A DNA stretch of 10,093 nucleotides, taken from Pseudomonadota bacterium. GTDB lineage: Bacteria; Pseudomonadota; Gammaproteobacteria; Xanthomonadales; Rhodanobacteraceae. Within the stretch, counting starts at the first letter, position 1. Each line of letters begins with the position of its first letter. Below, piece by piece: positions 1-6,099 of the stretch. Under the pieces are notes generated by a model that saw nothing but the letters and a program-made list of their open reading frames with translations, did no database searches and had not been told where the DNA came from. The stretch is from assembly GCA_023430685.1 (NCBI GenBank), contig JAEYZH010000018.1:1-10093 (forward strand). Reading direction: 5' to 3'. Position numbers and translations under genes: made by a program.

Positions 1-438
1 CGGCACGCCCGCGATGTCGCCGAACACGCGCGCGAACGCCTCGTCGACATCCGGCGCGAACGCGCGCGCGACCTGCTCGAGCCGGCGCGCGAGTTCGGCA
101 TCGCCGCTGATCGAAACCCTGCCGGGCGTGCCCGCACCCTCGCGCGCCAGCGCGAACGCGAGCAGGCTCGACGGCGTGGCGAGCACGTCGAGCGCGCTGG
201 TCGCCGCGAATGCGGGCCCGACGCGCAGTCGGCCCTGTTCGACCGCGAGTCGCATCGCGGGCAGGCCGCGCCGGTCCGGGCCCGCGAAATCCACCGTGAT
301 CGCGCGGCCCTCGAACGCCGCGACGCGCGCGCCGGTGTCCGGATCGAGCGCGAGCACCTGCGCGAACACGCGTTCGAGTGCCCGGCCGAGCAGCGAGAGC
401 ACGGGATGGGGTCGGCGGGGTTCGGGCAGGGCGGACAT
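1..438 (-). CDS. ubiJ: UbiJ-like ubiquinone biosynthesis accessory factor, N-terminal part
   Basis: The minus strand reads from an ATG at 438 through 146 open codons to the window edge, so the C-terminus is missing. UbiJ is an SCP2-type lipid-binding protein that supports the ubiquinone hydroxylation and methylation complex in the cytosol; full proteins are about 200 residues. The resemblance to the family rests on a hydrophobic N-terminal helix (about 12-30), the LDPDTGARVAAFEGR segment (31-45) opening the SCP2 domain, a strand with an AMRLAVEQGRL-like pattern (61-71), the small-residue loop ATPSSLLAF (87-95), and the hallmark SISGDAELARRLEQ (109-122) followed by an acidic helix. I expect ubiB downstream, outside the window, as in many gammaproteobacteria, but cannot see it. 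The start has no Shine-Dalgarno sequence; see the -10-like hexamer at 446-451. The family call is from recalled motifs and fairly firm; the gene symbol is slightly less so. Confidence 0.82.
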   Translation of the reverse strand, partial: MSALPEPRRPHPVLSLLGRALERVFAQVLALDPDTGARVAAFEGRAITVDFAGPDRRGLPAMRLAVEQGRLRVGPAFAATSALDVLATPSSLLAFALAREGAGTPGRVSISGDAELARRLEQVARAFAPDVDEAFARVFGDIAGVP

Positions 439-445
439 GTCGCCG

Positions 446-451
446 ATTCTA
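446..451 (-). promoter_or_regulatory. candidate -10 hexamer for a leaderless ubiJ transcript
   Basis: On the minus strand TAGAAT ends seven bases before the ubiJ ATG, the distance at which transcription would begin at or next to the start codon. There is no Shine-Dalgarno sequence. No convincing -35 element lies 16-18 bases upstream. The assignment is by position and sequence only. Confidence 0.35.
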
Positions 452-533
452 CCTGCTGCGCCCCGGGTGATCCGGTCGTGGTCGCGTCGTGGCCGCGGCG
501 CTTCCGCTCAGCGCGCGGCCAGCCAGCCTGCGC

Positions 534-539
534 TAGCGT
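534..539 (+). promoter_or_regulatory. candidate -10 hexamer TAGCGT upstream of the alpha/beta hydrolase gene
   Basis: TAGCGT lies 27 bases before the chosen ATG at 567, in the 128-base divergent gap between ubiJ and the hydrolase gene. It is embedded in a CTAG tetramer, which is rare in this window and recurs in front of two other genes here (2371-2376 and 5385-5390, minus strand). No good -35 match is visible. Confidence 0.25.
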
Positions 540-566
540 GTGCCGACGATACCGACGAGATGCGCC

Positions 567-1946
567 ATGCGAACGATGATCCTGGGCCTGTGTGCGGTGC
601 TGGCCTGCGCGAGCCTGCCGGCCGAAGCCGTGCGCGAATGGGAGGGCAGCACCGCGGCCGGCGCGCGCTACCGGATCGTCGCACCCGACGACTGGCGCGA
701 CGGCGATGCGCTCGTGATGTACCAGCACGGGCTCGACTTCGCGCCGACGCGCGAGACGCCCGGGCTCGGCCCGTTGCGCGACCTCATGCTCGGCGAGGGC
801 TACGCGATCGCGGCGAGCAGCTTCCGCCAGCGCGGATGGGCACTGTTCCATGCGGTCGCCGACAACCGCGACCTGCTCGAGGCGTTCGAGCGCGAGGTCG
901 GCGAACCCGGCGAGATCCTGCCGTTCGGTGGTTCGATGGGCGGACTCGTCGCGCTGCGGCTCGCCGAGGCGCGCGGCTTCCCGCCGGTGCGCGGCGTATT
1001 CGCGCTGTGCCCGGCGGCAGCCGGCTCGCGCCTGTGGGACGCGGCGATCGACCTGCGCCTCGCGTTCGACGTGGTCTGCGAAGGCGCAGGCGCGGGTGAC
1101 CTGCCGATCGGCAGCGAGCCGCTCGAGTGGGCGCTCGACCTCGGTGACATCCCGCTCGACCTCGGCGACCTCGGTGACCGCGTGCGCGTGCTCGAGGCCC
1201 TGGTCGCATTGAACCGCTGCACCGGCGTGAACCTTCCGCCCGCGCTGCGCAACGATGCGATGCGCGAGCGCCTGGCCGAACTCATGCAGGTTGCGCGCGT
1301 CGACGACGAGGACTTCCTCGTGACCCAGGTCGCCTACGCGATCTTCGTGCTGAGCGAGCTCGTGCGCGCGCCCGACGCGCTGGCCGGCGCCAATCCGTTC
1401 ACGACGCTCGGGGTCGATTACGGCGACCTGCCCGACGTCGAGGCCGGCATCGAGCGCATCGTCGCCGATCCCGCGGCAGCGTCGCTGCTCCGCCGCACGT
1501 CGGACTTCACCGGCGATATCGGCAGCGCGAAGATCCTGTCGATGCACACGAGCGGCGACCAGCTGGTCGTGGCCGCGAACCAGGAGTTCCTGCGCGAGCG
1601 GGTGCCGCCGGCGCAGCTCGTCAGCGCGATCGTGGCCGAGGACGAGCCGAGCCATTGCGGTTTCAGCGATGCCGAGGGCATCGCGGGATGGGAGTCGCTG
1701 CGCCGCTGGATCGACGGCGCACCCAAGCCCGCGGTCGCTTCCCTGCAGGCGCTGTGCACGGAGATCGTCGCGTTCGGCGGAGAGGGGCCATGCCGCTTCG
1801 ACGCGGATGCCGAACTGCCCGCGTTCGACAGCCTCGTGCGCCCGCGCGCGGCGACCACGCCGATCGAAACGCCGGTTCGGGCGCGCAATGCCCCGGCCGG
1901 CACGGTGGCTCCGCGCGTGCGCGCGCAGGCACCGCTGGTGCCGTAG
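567..1946 (+). CDS. secreted alpha/beta hydrolase, 459 residues
   Basis: This is an exported alpha/beta-fold hydrolase of unknown substrate. The chosen ATG gives a short signal peptide (residues 1-21, ending in AEA); a GTG at 540 is in frame but would bury it. VLAC at 12-15 also fits a loose lipobox, so a lipoprotein is possible. Catalytic features in order: an oxyanion-type YQHG (52-55), the nucleophile elbow GGSMGG with Ser123, the acid in SGDQLVV (Asp331) and the base in SHCGF (His363). About 208 residues separate Ser and Asp, far more than a bare fold needs, so a large cap domain is likely. The mature part has six cysteines (148, 171, 218, 364, 397, 409), consistent with disulfides outside the cytoplasm. 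After residue 420 the tail is Pro/Ala/Arg-rich and probably unstructured. Peptidase, esterase or tannase-like activity cannot be separated by eye. Confidence 0.85.
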   Translation: MRTMILGLCAVLACASLPAEAVREWEGSTAAGARYRIVAPDDWRDGDALVMYQHGLDFAPTRETPGLGPLRDLMLGEGYAIAASSFRQRGWALFHAVADNRDLLEAFEREVGEPGEILPFGGSMGGLVALRLAEARGFPPVRGVFALCPAAAGSRLWDAAIDLRLAFDVVCEGAGAGDLPIGSEPLEWALDLGDIPLDLGDLGDRVRVLEALVALNRCTGVNLPPALRNDAMRERLAELMQVARVDDEDFLVTQVAYAIFVLSELVRAPDALAGANPFTTLGVDYGDLPDVEAGIERIVADPAAASLLRRTSDFTGDIGSAKILSMHTSGDQLVVAANQEFLRERVPPAQLVSAIVAEDEPSHCGFSDAEGIAGWESLRRWIDGAPKPAVASLQALCTEIVAFGGEGPCRFDADAELPAFDSLVRPRAATTPIETPVRARNAPAGTVAPRVRAQAPLVP

Positions 1947-2345
1947 CTACTGCTTGATCGGGAACGTCTCGACCTCGCGGCCTTGCGCATCGCGTTCGCG
2001 CAACCGCGTCGGCGAACGTTTCGCATCGACGGGACCGCAACGGTACGCGCCCCAGGCCTGCTCGCCGTCGCGCGGCTCGCCCCTGGGCTTGACCGTGTCC
2101 GCGCCGAGGCTCGCGGCTTCGTTGCGCGCCATCACTTCGAGTTCGTCGCGCACCTTGAGGTTGTTGCGGTCGAGCGGGCCGACGTGGTCGAGCACCGATA
2201 CCGTGACCGTGCCGACACCCTGGCACGCACTCACGTCGTCGTTCCACGCGGTGCGCACCTTGCTGCCACCCGAGTCGAGCTTGATGCCCCAGCTGCACGC
2301 GGCGAGCGGCAGCAGCAGGAGACTGGCGATCACGATCTTGTTCAT
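1947..2345 (-). CDS. DUF4156 family outer-membrane lipoprotein, 132 residues
   Basis: The product is a small lipoprotein of the DUF4156 family, whose role is not established. The start at 2345 is supported by a GGAG five bases upstream and by a clean signal peptide ending in the lipobox LAAC, with Cys17 as the lipidated residue; Ser18 at +2 predicts outer-membrane sorting. The family core is visible: SACQGVGTVTVSV (39-51), LKVRDELEVMARNEAASLGADTV (63-85, an amphipathic helix and turn) and GEQAWGAYRC (94-103). Cys41 and Cys103 could form a disulfide. The last 25 or so residues are highly charged and extend past the usual domain. It follows the M16 protease gene on the same strand after 169 bases that contain hairpins and its own candidate -10. 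An in-frame upstream extension to 2483 is low-complexity and was not used. The stop codon abuts that of the convergent hydrolase gene. Confidence 0.88.
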   Translation of the reverse strand: MNKIVIASLLLLPLAACSWGIKLDSGGSKVRTAWNDDVSACQGVGTVTVSVLDHVGPLDRNNLKVRDELEVMARNEAASLGADTVKPRGEPRDGEQAWGAYRCGPVDAKRSPTRLRERDAQGREVETFPIKQ

Positions 2346-2370
2346 TGGAGCTCCGTCGGCACGGCGCCGA

Positions 2371-2376
2371 AGGCTA
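2371..2376 (-). promoter_or_regulatory. candidate -10 hexamer TAGCCT for the DUF4156 gene
   Basis: TAGCCT on the minus strand lies 25 bases before the ATG at 2345 and downstream of the hairpins that follow the M16 protease gene, so the lipoprotein could be transcribed on its own. The same hexamer occurs 35 bases before the M16 protease start. The upstream CTTGTG is a poor -35 match at short spacing. Confidence 0.28.
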
Positions 2377-2408
2377 GCTCGGCGTGGCTGAACACAAGGG
2401 TGGCTTGG

Positions 2409-2428
2409 CGTCCTGTCGGGGCAGGACG
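2409..2428. other. perfect hairpin, 7-bp stem and 6-base loop
   Basis: CGTCCTG (2409-2415) and CAGGACG (2422-2428) are exact reverse complements around the loop TCGGGG. It lies between the M16 protease stop and the DUF4156 start. No run of T follows on either strand, so a classical intrinsic terminator is not supported; an RNA-stabilising or attenuating role is possible. Confidence 0.4.
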
Positions 2429-2434
2429 ACCGGC

Positions 2435-2471
2435 GGGTGGGTCTCGCCACTGGCGCGACTGCCACCCACCC
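2435..2471 (-). repeat. degenerate REP-like palindrome
   Basis: GGGTGGGT (2435-2442) and ACCCACCC (2464-2471) form an 8-bp outer stem; CGCC (2445-2448) and GGCG (2452-2455) form an inner stem with a 3-base loop. Outer stem, CTCGCC-type inner arm and length closely resemble the minus-oriented GTAG palindrome at 7064-7101. Here the GTAG head is missing and replaced by the start of the heptad array. I read it as a decayed member of the same family. Confidence 0.5.
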
Positions 2472-2518
2472 CTCAGCCCTCAACCCTCAGCCCTCGACCG
2501 TCGACCCTCGGCCCTCAC
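2470..2518. repeat. seven tandem 7-base repeats (CCCTCRN-like)
   Basis: Seven consecutive heptamers on the plus strand: CCCTCAG, CCCTCAA, CCCTCAG, CCCTCGA, CCGTCGA, CCCTCGG, CCCTCAC. On the minus strand they read as NYGAGGG-type units. The array begins within the TGA stop codon of the M16 protease gene (2515-2517) and runs downstream into the REP-like hairpin. One unit has an internal C to G change; the others vary only in the last two positions. Confidence 0.75.
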
Positions 2519-5349
2519 TTCACCGGCTTGCCGTCGGCGTCGATGATCGTGACCTCGCCGATGCCGAGGTCGCGCACGGGCTTCTCGATCTTCGAGCGAT
2601 CGCCGACGACGACCCAGGTCAGCGCGTCGGGGCGCACCACCTCGCGCGCGGCGGCCTGCACGGCGGCGTCGGTCTGCGCCTCGATGCGGCCCTTGAGCGT
2701 TTGCACGTAATCGTCGGGGCGATCGTAGAGCACGATGCCCGCGAGCGCCGACAGCACGGCGCCCGTGGTCTGGTACTCGCCGGGCATGCTGCGCACGTCG
2801 CCCGCGCGGATCTTCGCGATCTCGGCCGCCTCGAGCGGACGCTTGCCGATCACCTCGCGCGACTCGCGCAGGATTTCGGCGACCGATTCGGCGGTCTTGT
2901 CGGTTTGCACCGGCGCGTACAGCATGAAGGGACGCTGCCCGACCGCGTTCTGCAGGAAACTGAAGGCGCCGTAGGCCCAGTGCTTGTCCTCGCGCAGGTT
3001 CATGTTGAGGCGCGAGGTGAAGCTGCCGCCGAACGCGCCGTTCATGGTTTGTATCTCGAGGTTGTTCGGCGCGCGCGTCGAAGGCGCGACCACGCCCGCG
3101 AGGATCAGCGACTGCTGCGCGGCCGGCTTGTCGACGAGATAGACGCGCGGCTTCGCGGGTGCGGCGACGGTCGCGATGTTCTTCTTGGGCAGCGGTTGCG
3201 CCGGCGCCTTCCAGTCGCCGAACACGGCTTCGAGTTTCGGCGTGATCTCGGCCAGCGTGGTGTCGCCCGCGACGAGGATCGTCACGTTGTCCGGTCGCAG
3301 GTAGTCGCGTGCATAGGCACGCAGCGCGTCGGCGTCGAGCGCGGCGATCGAGGCTTCCGTGCCCGAGCCCGTGAACGGGATCGCGTAGGCGTGCCCGTCG
3401 CCGTACAGCAGCGGCGGCAGCGTGCGCAGCGCGAGCCCGGACGGGCGCGTCTTTTCCTGCGCGATGCCGGCCAGCCACTGGCCGCGGATGCGTTCGATGT
3501 CGGCCGCGCGGAATGCCGGGTTGCGCACGACGTCGGCGTACAGCGCGAGCGACGCATCGAGTTCGGATTTCAGCGCACCGAGCGAGACGCTCGAGCTGTC
3601 GAGCCCGGACGCGGCCGAGATCACCGCGCCTAGCCGCTCGGCGCGGCGCGCGATCTCGAGCGAGTCGAGTTCCCGGGTGCCTTCGTCGAGCATCGCCATC
3701 GTGAACGCCGAGGTGCCGAGTGCGCGGCCCTGGTCCGAGGCATAGCCCGCGTCGAACTGGAGCTGCAGCTGCACCACCGGGATCGCGTGGCGCTCGGCCA
3801 GCACGACCTCGATGCCGTTCGCGAGGCGGCCGCGCTGCAGCGTCGGGAACGTGAGGTCGGGGAACGCATCGACGACCGGCACGCCGGTGCTGCGGTCGAC
3901 GCTCGACTTCGCGGTGCGATAGTCGCGCGCCGGCGCGCGCTTCGGCTCGGGTCGACCTTCGAGCGCCGCGCGCCCCGAGAGCTTCTGTGCGTCGAGCGCG
4001 GCCATGTCGGTGCCCTTCGGCGCCGGCGTCACCAGCAGCGTGTGGTCGCCGCGTGCGATCCAGCGCTTCGACGCCGCGAGCACGCTCGCGGGCGTCGCGG
4101 CTTCCAGTCGCGCGAGGTCCTGCTTCCACGCACCCGGATCGCCGCGGTAGACCTGGCCTTCGGCGAGGATCGAGGCCTTGCCGTTGACGCGCTCGAGTCC
4201 GCGGATGAAGCCCGCGCGCATGTCCATCGTGACGCGCTCGAGTTCGTCGATCGTGGGGCCGCCTTCGAGGAAGCGTTTCCATTCGTCCGCGATCGCGGCC
4301 TCGACCTTCGCCGGATCGACGCCGGCCTTGACGTCGGCGGTGAGCTGGAACATCGACGCCAGCGCGAACGGCTGCAGCTCGACCGAGACCGAATCGACGA
4401 GCTTGTCGCGGTAGACCAGGCGCTCGTACAGGCGCGAGGTCTTGCCGCCGCCGAGCACCGCGGCCGCGAGCTGCAGCTGCGCGGAATCGGCGTCGCCGAG
4501 CCAGGGCACGTTCCATTCGCGGTAGATGCGCGCCTGCGCGACCTGGTCCTGCATCGCGTCGCGCGTCGAGCTCGTGCGCTCGGCGGTCCAGGGCTGCTGG
4601 CGCGCGACCGGCGGGCCGGCCGGGATGTCGCCGAAGTACTGCAGTGCCTTCGCCTTCGCCTGTGCGGGCGTGATGTCGCCGACCAGCACGAGCGTCACGT
4701 TGGCGGCGCCGTACCAGTCGCCGAACCACTGCTTCACGTCCGCGAGGGAAGCGGCGTCGAGGTCGGCCATCGAGCCGATCGTGTCGTGGTGGTAGGGGTG
4801 GTTGGCCGGGAATGCATGCGCGAGCAGCCGTTCGTCGACGCGGCCGTAGGGCTGGTTCTCGCCCTGGCGCTTCTCGTTCTGCACGACGCCGCGCTGCTCG
4901 TCGAGTTCCTTCTGGCCGATCGCACCGAGCAGGTGGCCCATGCGATCCGACTCCATCCACAACGCCATGTCGAGCGCGGTGGTCGGCACGGTCTGGTAGT
5001 AGTTGGTGCGGTCGAACCAGGTGGTGCCGTTCTGGTCGGTGGCTCCGGCCAGCTCGAACGGCCGGAAGAACTCGTCGCGGTGGTTCTCCGAGCCCTGGTA
5101 CATCAGGTGCTCGAACAGGTGCGCGAAGCCGGTCTTGCCCGCGGGCTCGTCGGCCGAGCCGACGCGATACCACACGCTGACCGCGACGACCGGCGCCTTG
5201 TGGTCCTCGCTGACGACGAGCGTGAGGCCGTTCGGCAGCACTTCGCTGGTGTAGGGAATGTCGATCGCGTCGGCGCCGGCCGCGTGCACACCGGGCATCG
5301 GACAGAGCGCGAGCAGGGCGGCCGCGGCGGGGGCAAGCAACATGCGCAT
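2515..5349 (-). CDS. exported M16 (pitrilysin/insulinase) zinc metalloprotease, 944 residues
   Basis: This is a periplasmic or secreted M16-family peptidase, expected to cleave peptides inside a clam-shell of four M16 domains. The ATG at 5349 follows GAGG by seven bases and yields a signal peptide ending VHA at about residue 23; a 110-residue in-frame extension upstream looks non-coding. The N-terminal half carries the inverted zinc motif HLFEH (His77, Glu80 catalytic, His81), with Glu159 in QNEK as the probable third zinc ligand 78 residues later. The second half restarts at about residue 505 (RGRLANGIEVVLAERH) and keeps the fold pattern, but its equivalent of HxxEH reads TSAFTMAMLDEG, so it is not a zinc site. 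The C-terminal R...Y element (Arg780, Tyr793 in GGSFTSRL...WAYG) typical of substrate binding is present. Length fits fused two-repeat M16 proteins. Substrate is unknown; no processing partner is nearby. Confidence 0.95.
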   Translation of the reverse strand: MRMLLAPAAAALLALCPMPGVHAAGADAIDIPYTSEVLPNGLTLVVSEDHKAPVVAVSVWYRVGSADEPAGKTGFAHLFEHLMYQGSENHRDEFFRPFELAGATDQNGTTWFDRTNYYQTVPTTALDMALWMESDRMGHLLGAIGQKELDEQRGVVQNEKRQGENQPYGRVDERLLAHAFPANHPYHHDTIGSMADLDAASLADVKQWFGDWYGAANVTLVLVGDITPAQAKAKALQYFGDIPAGPPVARQQPWTAERTSSTRDAMQDQVAQARIYREWNVPWLGDADSAQLQLAAAVLGGGKTSRLYERLVYRDKLVDSVSVELQPFALASMFQLTADVKAGVDPAKVEAAIADEWKRFLEGGPTIDELERVTMDMRAGFIRGLERVNGKASILAEGQVYRGDPGAWKQDLARLEAATPASVLAASKRWIARGDHTLLVTPAPKGTDMAALDAQKLSGRAALEGRPEPKRAPARDYRTAKSSVDRSTGVPVVDAFPDLTFPTLQRGRLANGIEVVLAERHAIPVVQLQLQFDAGYASDQGRALGTSAFTMAMLDEGTRELDSLEIARRAERLGAVISAASGLDSSSVSLGALKSELDASLALYADVVRNPAFRAADIERIRGQWLAGIAQEKTRPSGLALRTLPPLLYGDGHAYAIPFTGSGTEASIAALDADALRAYARDYLRPDNVTILVAGDTTLAEITPKLEAVFGDWKAPAQPLPKKNIATVAAPAKPRVYLVDKPAAQQSLILAGVVAPSTRAPNNLEIQTMNGAFGGSFTSRLNMNLREDKHWAYGAFSFLQNAVGQRPFMLYAPVQTDKTAESVAEILRESREVIGKRPLEAAEIAKIRAGDVRSMPGEYQTTGAVLSALAGIVLYDRPDDYVQTLKGRIEAQTDAAVQAAAREVVRPDALTWVVVGDRSKIEKPVRDLGIGEVTIIDADGKPVK

Positions 5350-5384
5350 GGAAAGGCCTCGTGGGCGCAGGCGAAGGACCTTGC

Positions 5385-5390
5385 AGGCTA
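5385..5390 (-). promoter_or_regulatory. candidate -10 hexamer TAGCCT for the M16 protease gene
   Basis: TAGCCT on the minus strand, in the context CTAGCCT, lies 35 bases before the ATG at 5349, leaving room for a leader with the GAGG ribosome binding site. The identical hexamer precedes the DUF4156 gene. No strong -35 element is evident. Confidence 0.3.
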
Positions 5391-5518
5391 GTGGCCGGCG
5401 CCGGCCCGTGCAACGGACGATCGTCATGGCACCGCGCGTGCGCTCGGCGACGCAACGCGAGCGCTTCCCGCGTCCGGTTGCGATCCGCGGCGCAGCCGGC
5501 GCGCGACCGCAGCGGCAG

Positions 5519-5552
5519 CGGACACTGCGCGAGTGTCCGCGGGTGTCCGCGG
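5519..5552. promoter_or_regulatory. inverted repeat plus tandem 10-mer, possible operator
   Basis: CGGACACT (5519-5526) and AGTGTCCG (5532-5539) are exact reverse complements around five bases. The right arm is part of a perfect tandem repeat of GTGTCCGCGG (5533-5542 and 5543-5552). Three GTGTCCG half-sites in 34 bases between divergent genes suggest a regulator binding site, about 170 bases from the M16 start and 144 bases from the small gene. No cognate regulator is in the window. Confidence 0.35.
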
Positions 5553-5695
5553 TCGCGCGTTGCAGGGGCGGCCGACCCTGCCATTGGTCATGGAAACTTG
5601 CGTCGCGATCGCGCGATCCAAGCGTTCGCGAGGCGACGACATGCTTGGCCCGCTGCTTGCAGAGACCTGCTCGAGTCACTGATCCGGAGGCGGCG

Positions 5696-5929
5696 ATGGA
5701 ACTTCGTACACAACTGGCACATGTCGCGTTCGCGATCGCGCTGGTCGCGGCCGCGCTCGCATGGCTCGAGCCGGAGCCCGCCTGCAGCTACGCGGGTGCG
5801 TCGAAGGTGCAGCGCGTTCTGCTGATGGACGCGGTGCAGAAGCATCCGACCTGGATCGATGCGCAACACGAAAGCGTGTTGACCGCGGCCGGCCTGCTCG
5901 ACCCGGATCCGGATTCGTACGTGATGTAA
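5696..5929 (+). CDS. small membrane-anchored protein of unknown function, 77 residues
   Basis: The ATG at 5696 follows a perfect GGAGG by five bases, the best ribosome binding site in the window, which supports a real gene despite its size. The protein starts MELRTQ, has one hydrophobic helix at about residues 8-23, then a short Glu/Pro turn (EPEPACSYAG, 25-34), and ends in a soluble region of about 40 residues with two amphipathic stretches (VQRVLLMDAVQ, 38-48; WIDAQHESVLTAAGLL, 53-68) and an acidic DPDPDSYVM end. The hydrophobic stretch could be an uncleaved anchor or a signal peptide. The single cysteine (30) is not in a convincing lipobox. I recognise no family. The next gene on the strand begins 170 bases later, after a palindrome, so co-transcription is uncertain. 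Confidence 0.6.
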   Translation: MELRTQLAHVAFAIALVAAALAWLEPEPACSYAGASKVQRVLLMDAVQKHPTWIDAQHESVLTAAGLLDPDPDSYVM

Positions 5930-5945
5930 CACGCGGTGCAGCGGA

Positions 5946-5963
5946 GCATGACGTTCGTCATGC
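5946..5963. promoter_or_regulatory. 18-base palindrome with a 2-base centre
   Basis: GCATGACG (5946-5953) and CGTCATGC (5956-5963) are exact reverse complements around TT. It starts 16 bases after the stop of the 77-residue gene and lies 137 bases before the 113-residue gene. The tight centre suits a dimeric DNA-binding protein better than an RNA loop, and no T run follows, so I lean to an operator over a terminator. Chance cannot be excluded. Confidence 0.3.
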
Positions 5964-6099
5964 AACCGGATCGAGCCACCGTGCATCTGACTGCCACAGG
6001 ACACCGGGAACGGTGCGGCGAACCGGCCGCTCCGCCCGGAACGGGGCCCGCTTGCCCGAAGCCGGGTTCCGCCACCAGGACGCTCGCAAGGAGACCACC

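Larger units (their letters stand above)
5350..5695. other. 346-base divergent intergenic region
   Basis: This gap separates the M16 protease gene (minus) from a small plus-strand gene. It holds the candidate M16 -10 hexamer and Shine-Dalgarno near its left end, an inverted plus direct repeat at 5519-5552 near the middle, and the Shine-Dalgarno of the small gene at its right end (GGAGG, 5686-5690). Open frames crossing it are arginine-rich and have no ribosome binding sites. I see no tRNA or other RNA gene in it. Confidence 0.5.

Noticed and set aside
14..1099. A 361-codon plus-strand open frame from the left edge into the hydrolase gene
   Set aside because: Ser/Arg/Ala-rich, antisense to ubiJ in its first part and out of frame with the hydrolase in the rest.
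2437..5391. Long plus-strand open frames (2437-3633 and 3787-5391) antisense to the protease
   Set aside because: Arg, Ala, Asp and Val-rich translations with no recognisable motif and no supported start; they mirror the codon bias of the real gene.
2480..5584. A 1,034-codon open frame on the minus strand overlapping the M16 protease gene
   Set aside because: It is a different frame of the same strand, extremely Arg/Ala/Gly-rich with no domain, and exists because stop codons are rare at this GC content. The M16 frame has full family homology.
5607..5618. 12-base palindrome GATCGCGCGATC
   Set aside because: Short GC-rich palindromes of GATC and GCGC are expected often in this composition, and the position suggests no function.
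5350..5679. A 110-residue N-terminal extension of the M16 protease
   Set aside because: It would bury the signal peptide, has no ribosome binding site and crosses the operator-like repeats; the ATG at 5349 has a GAGG site.
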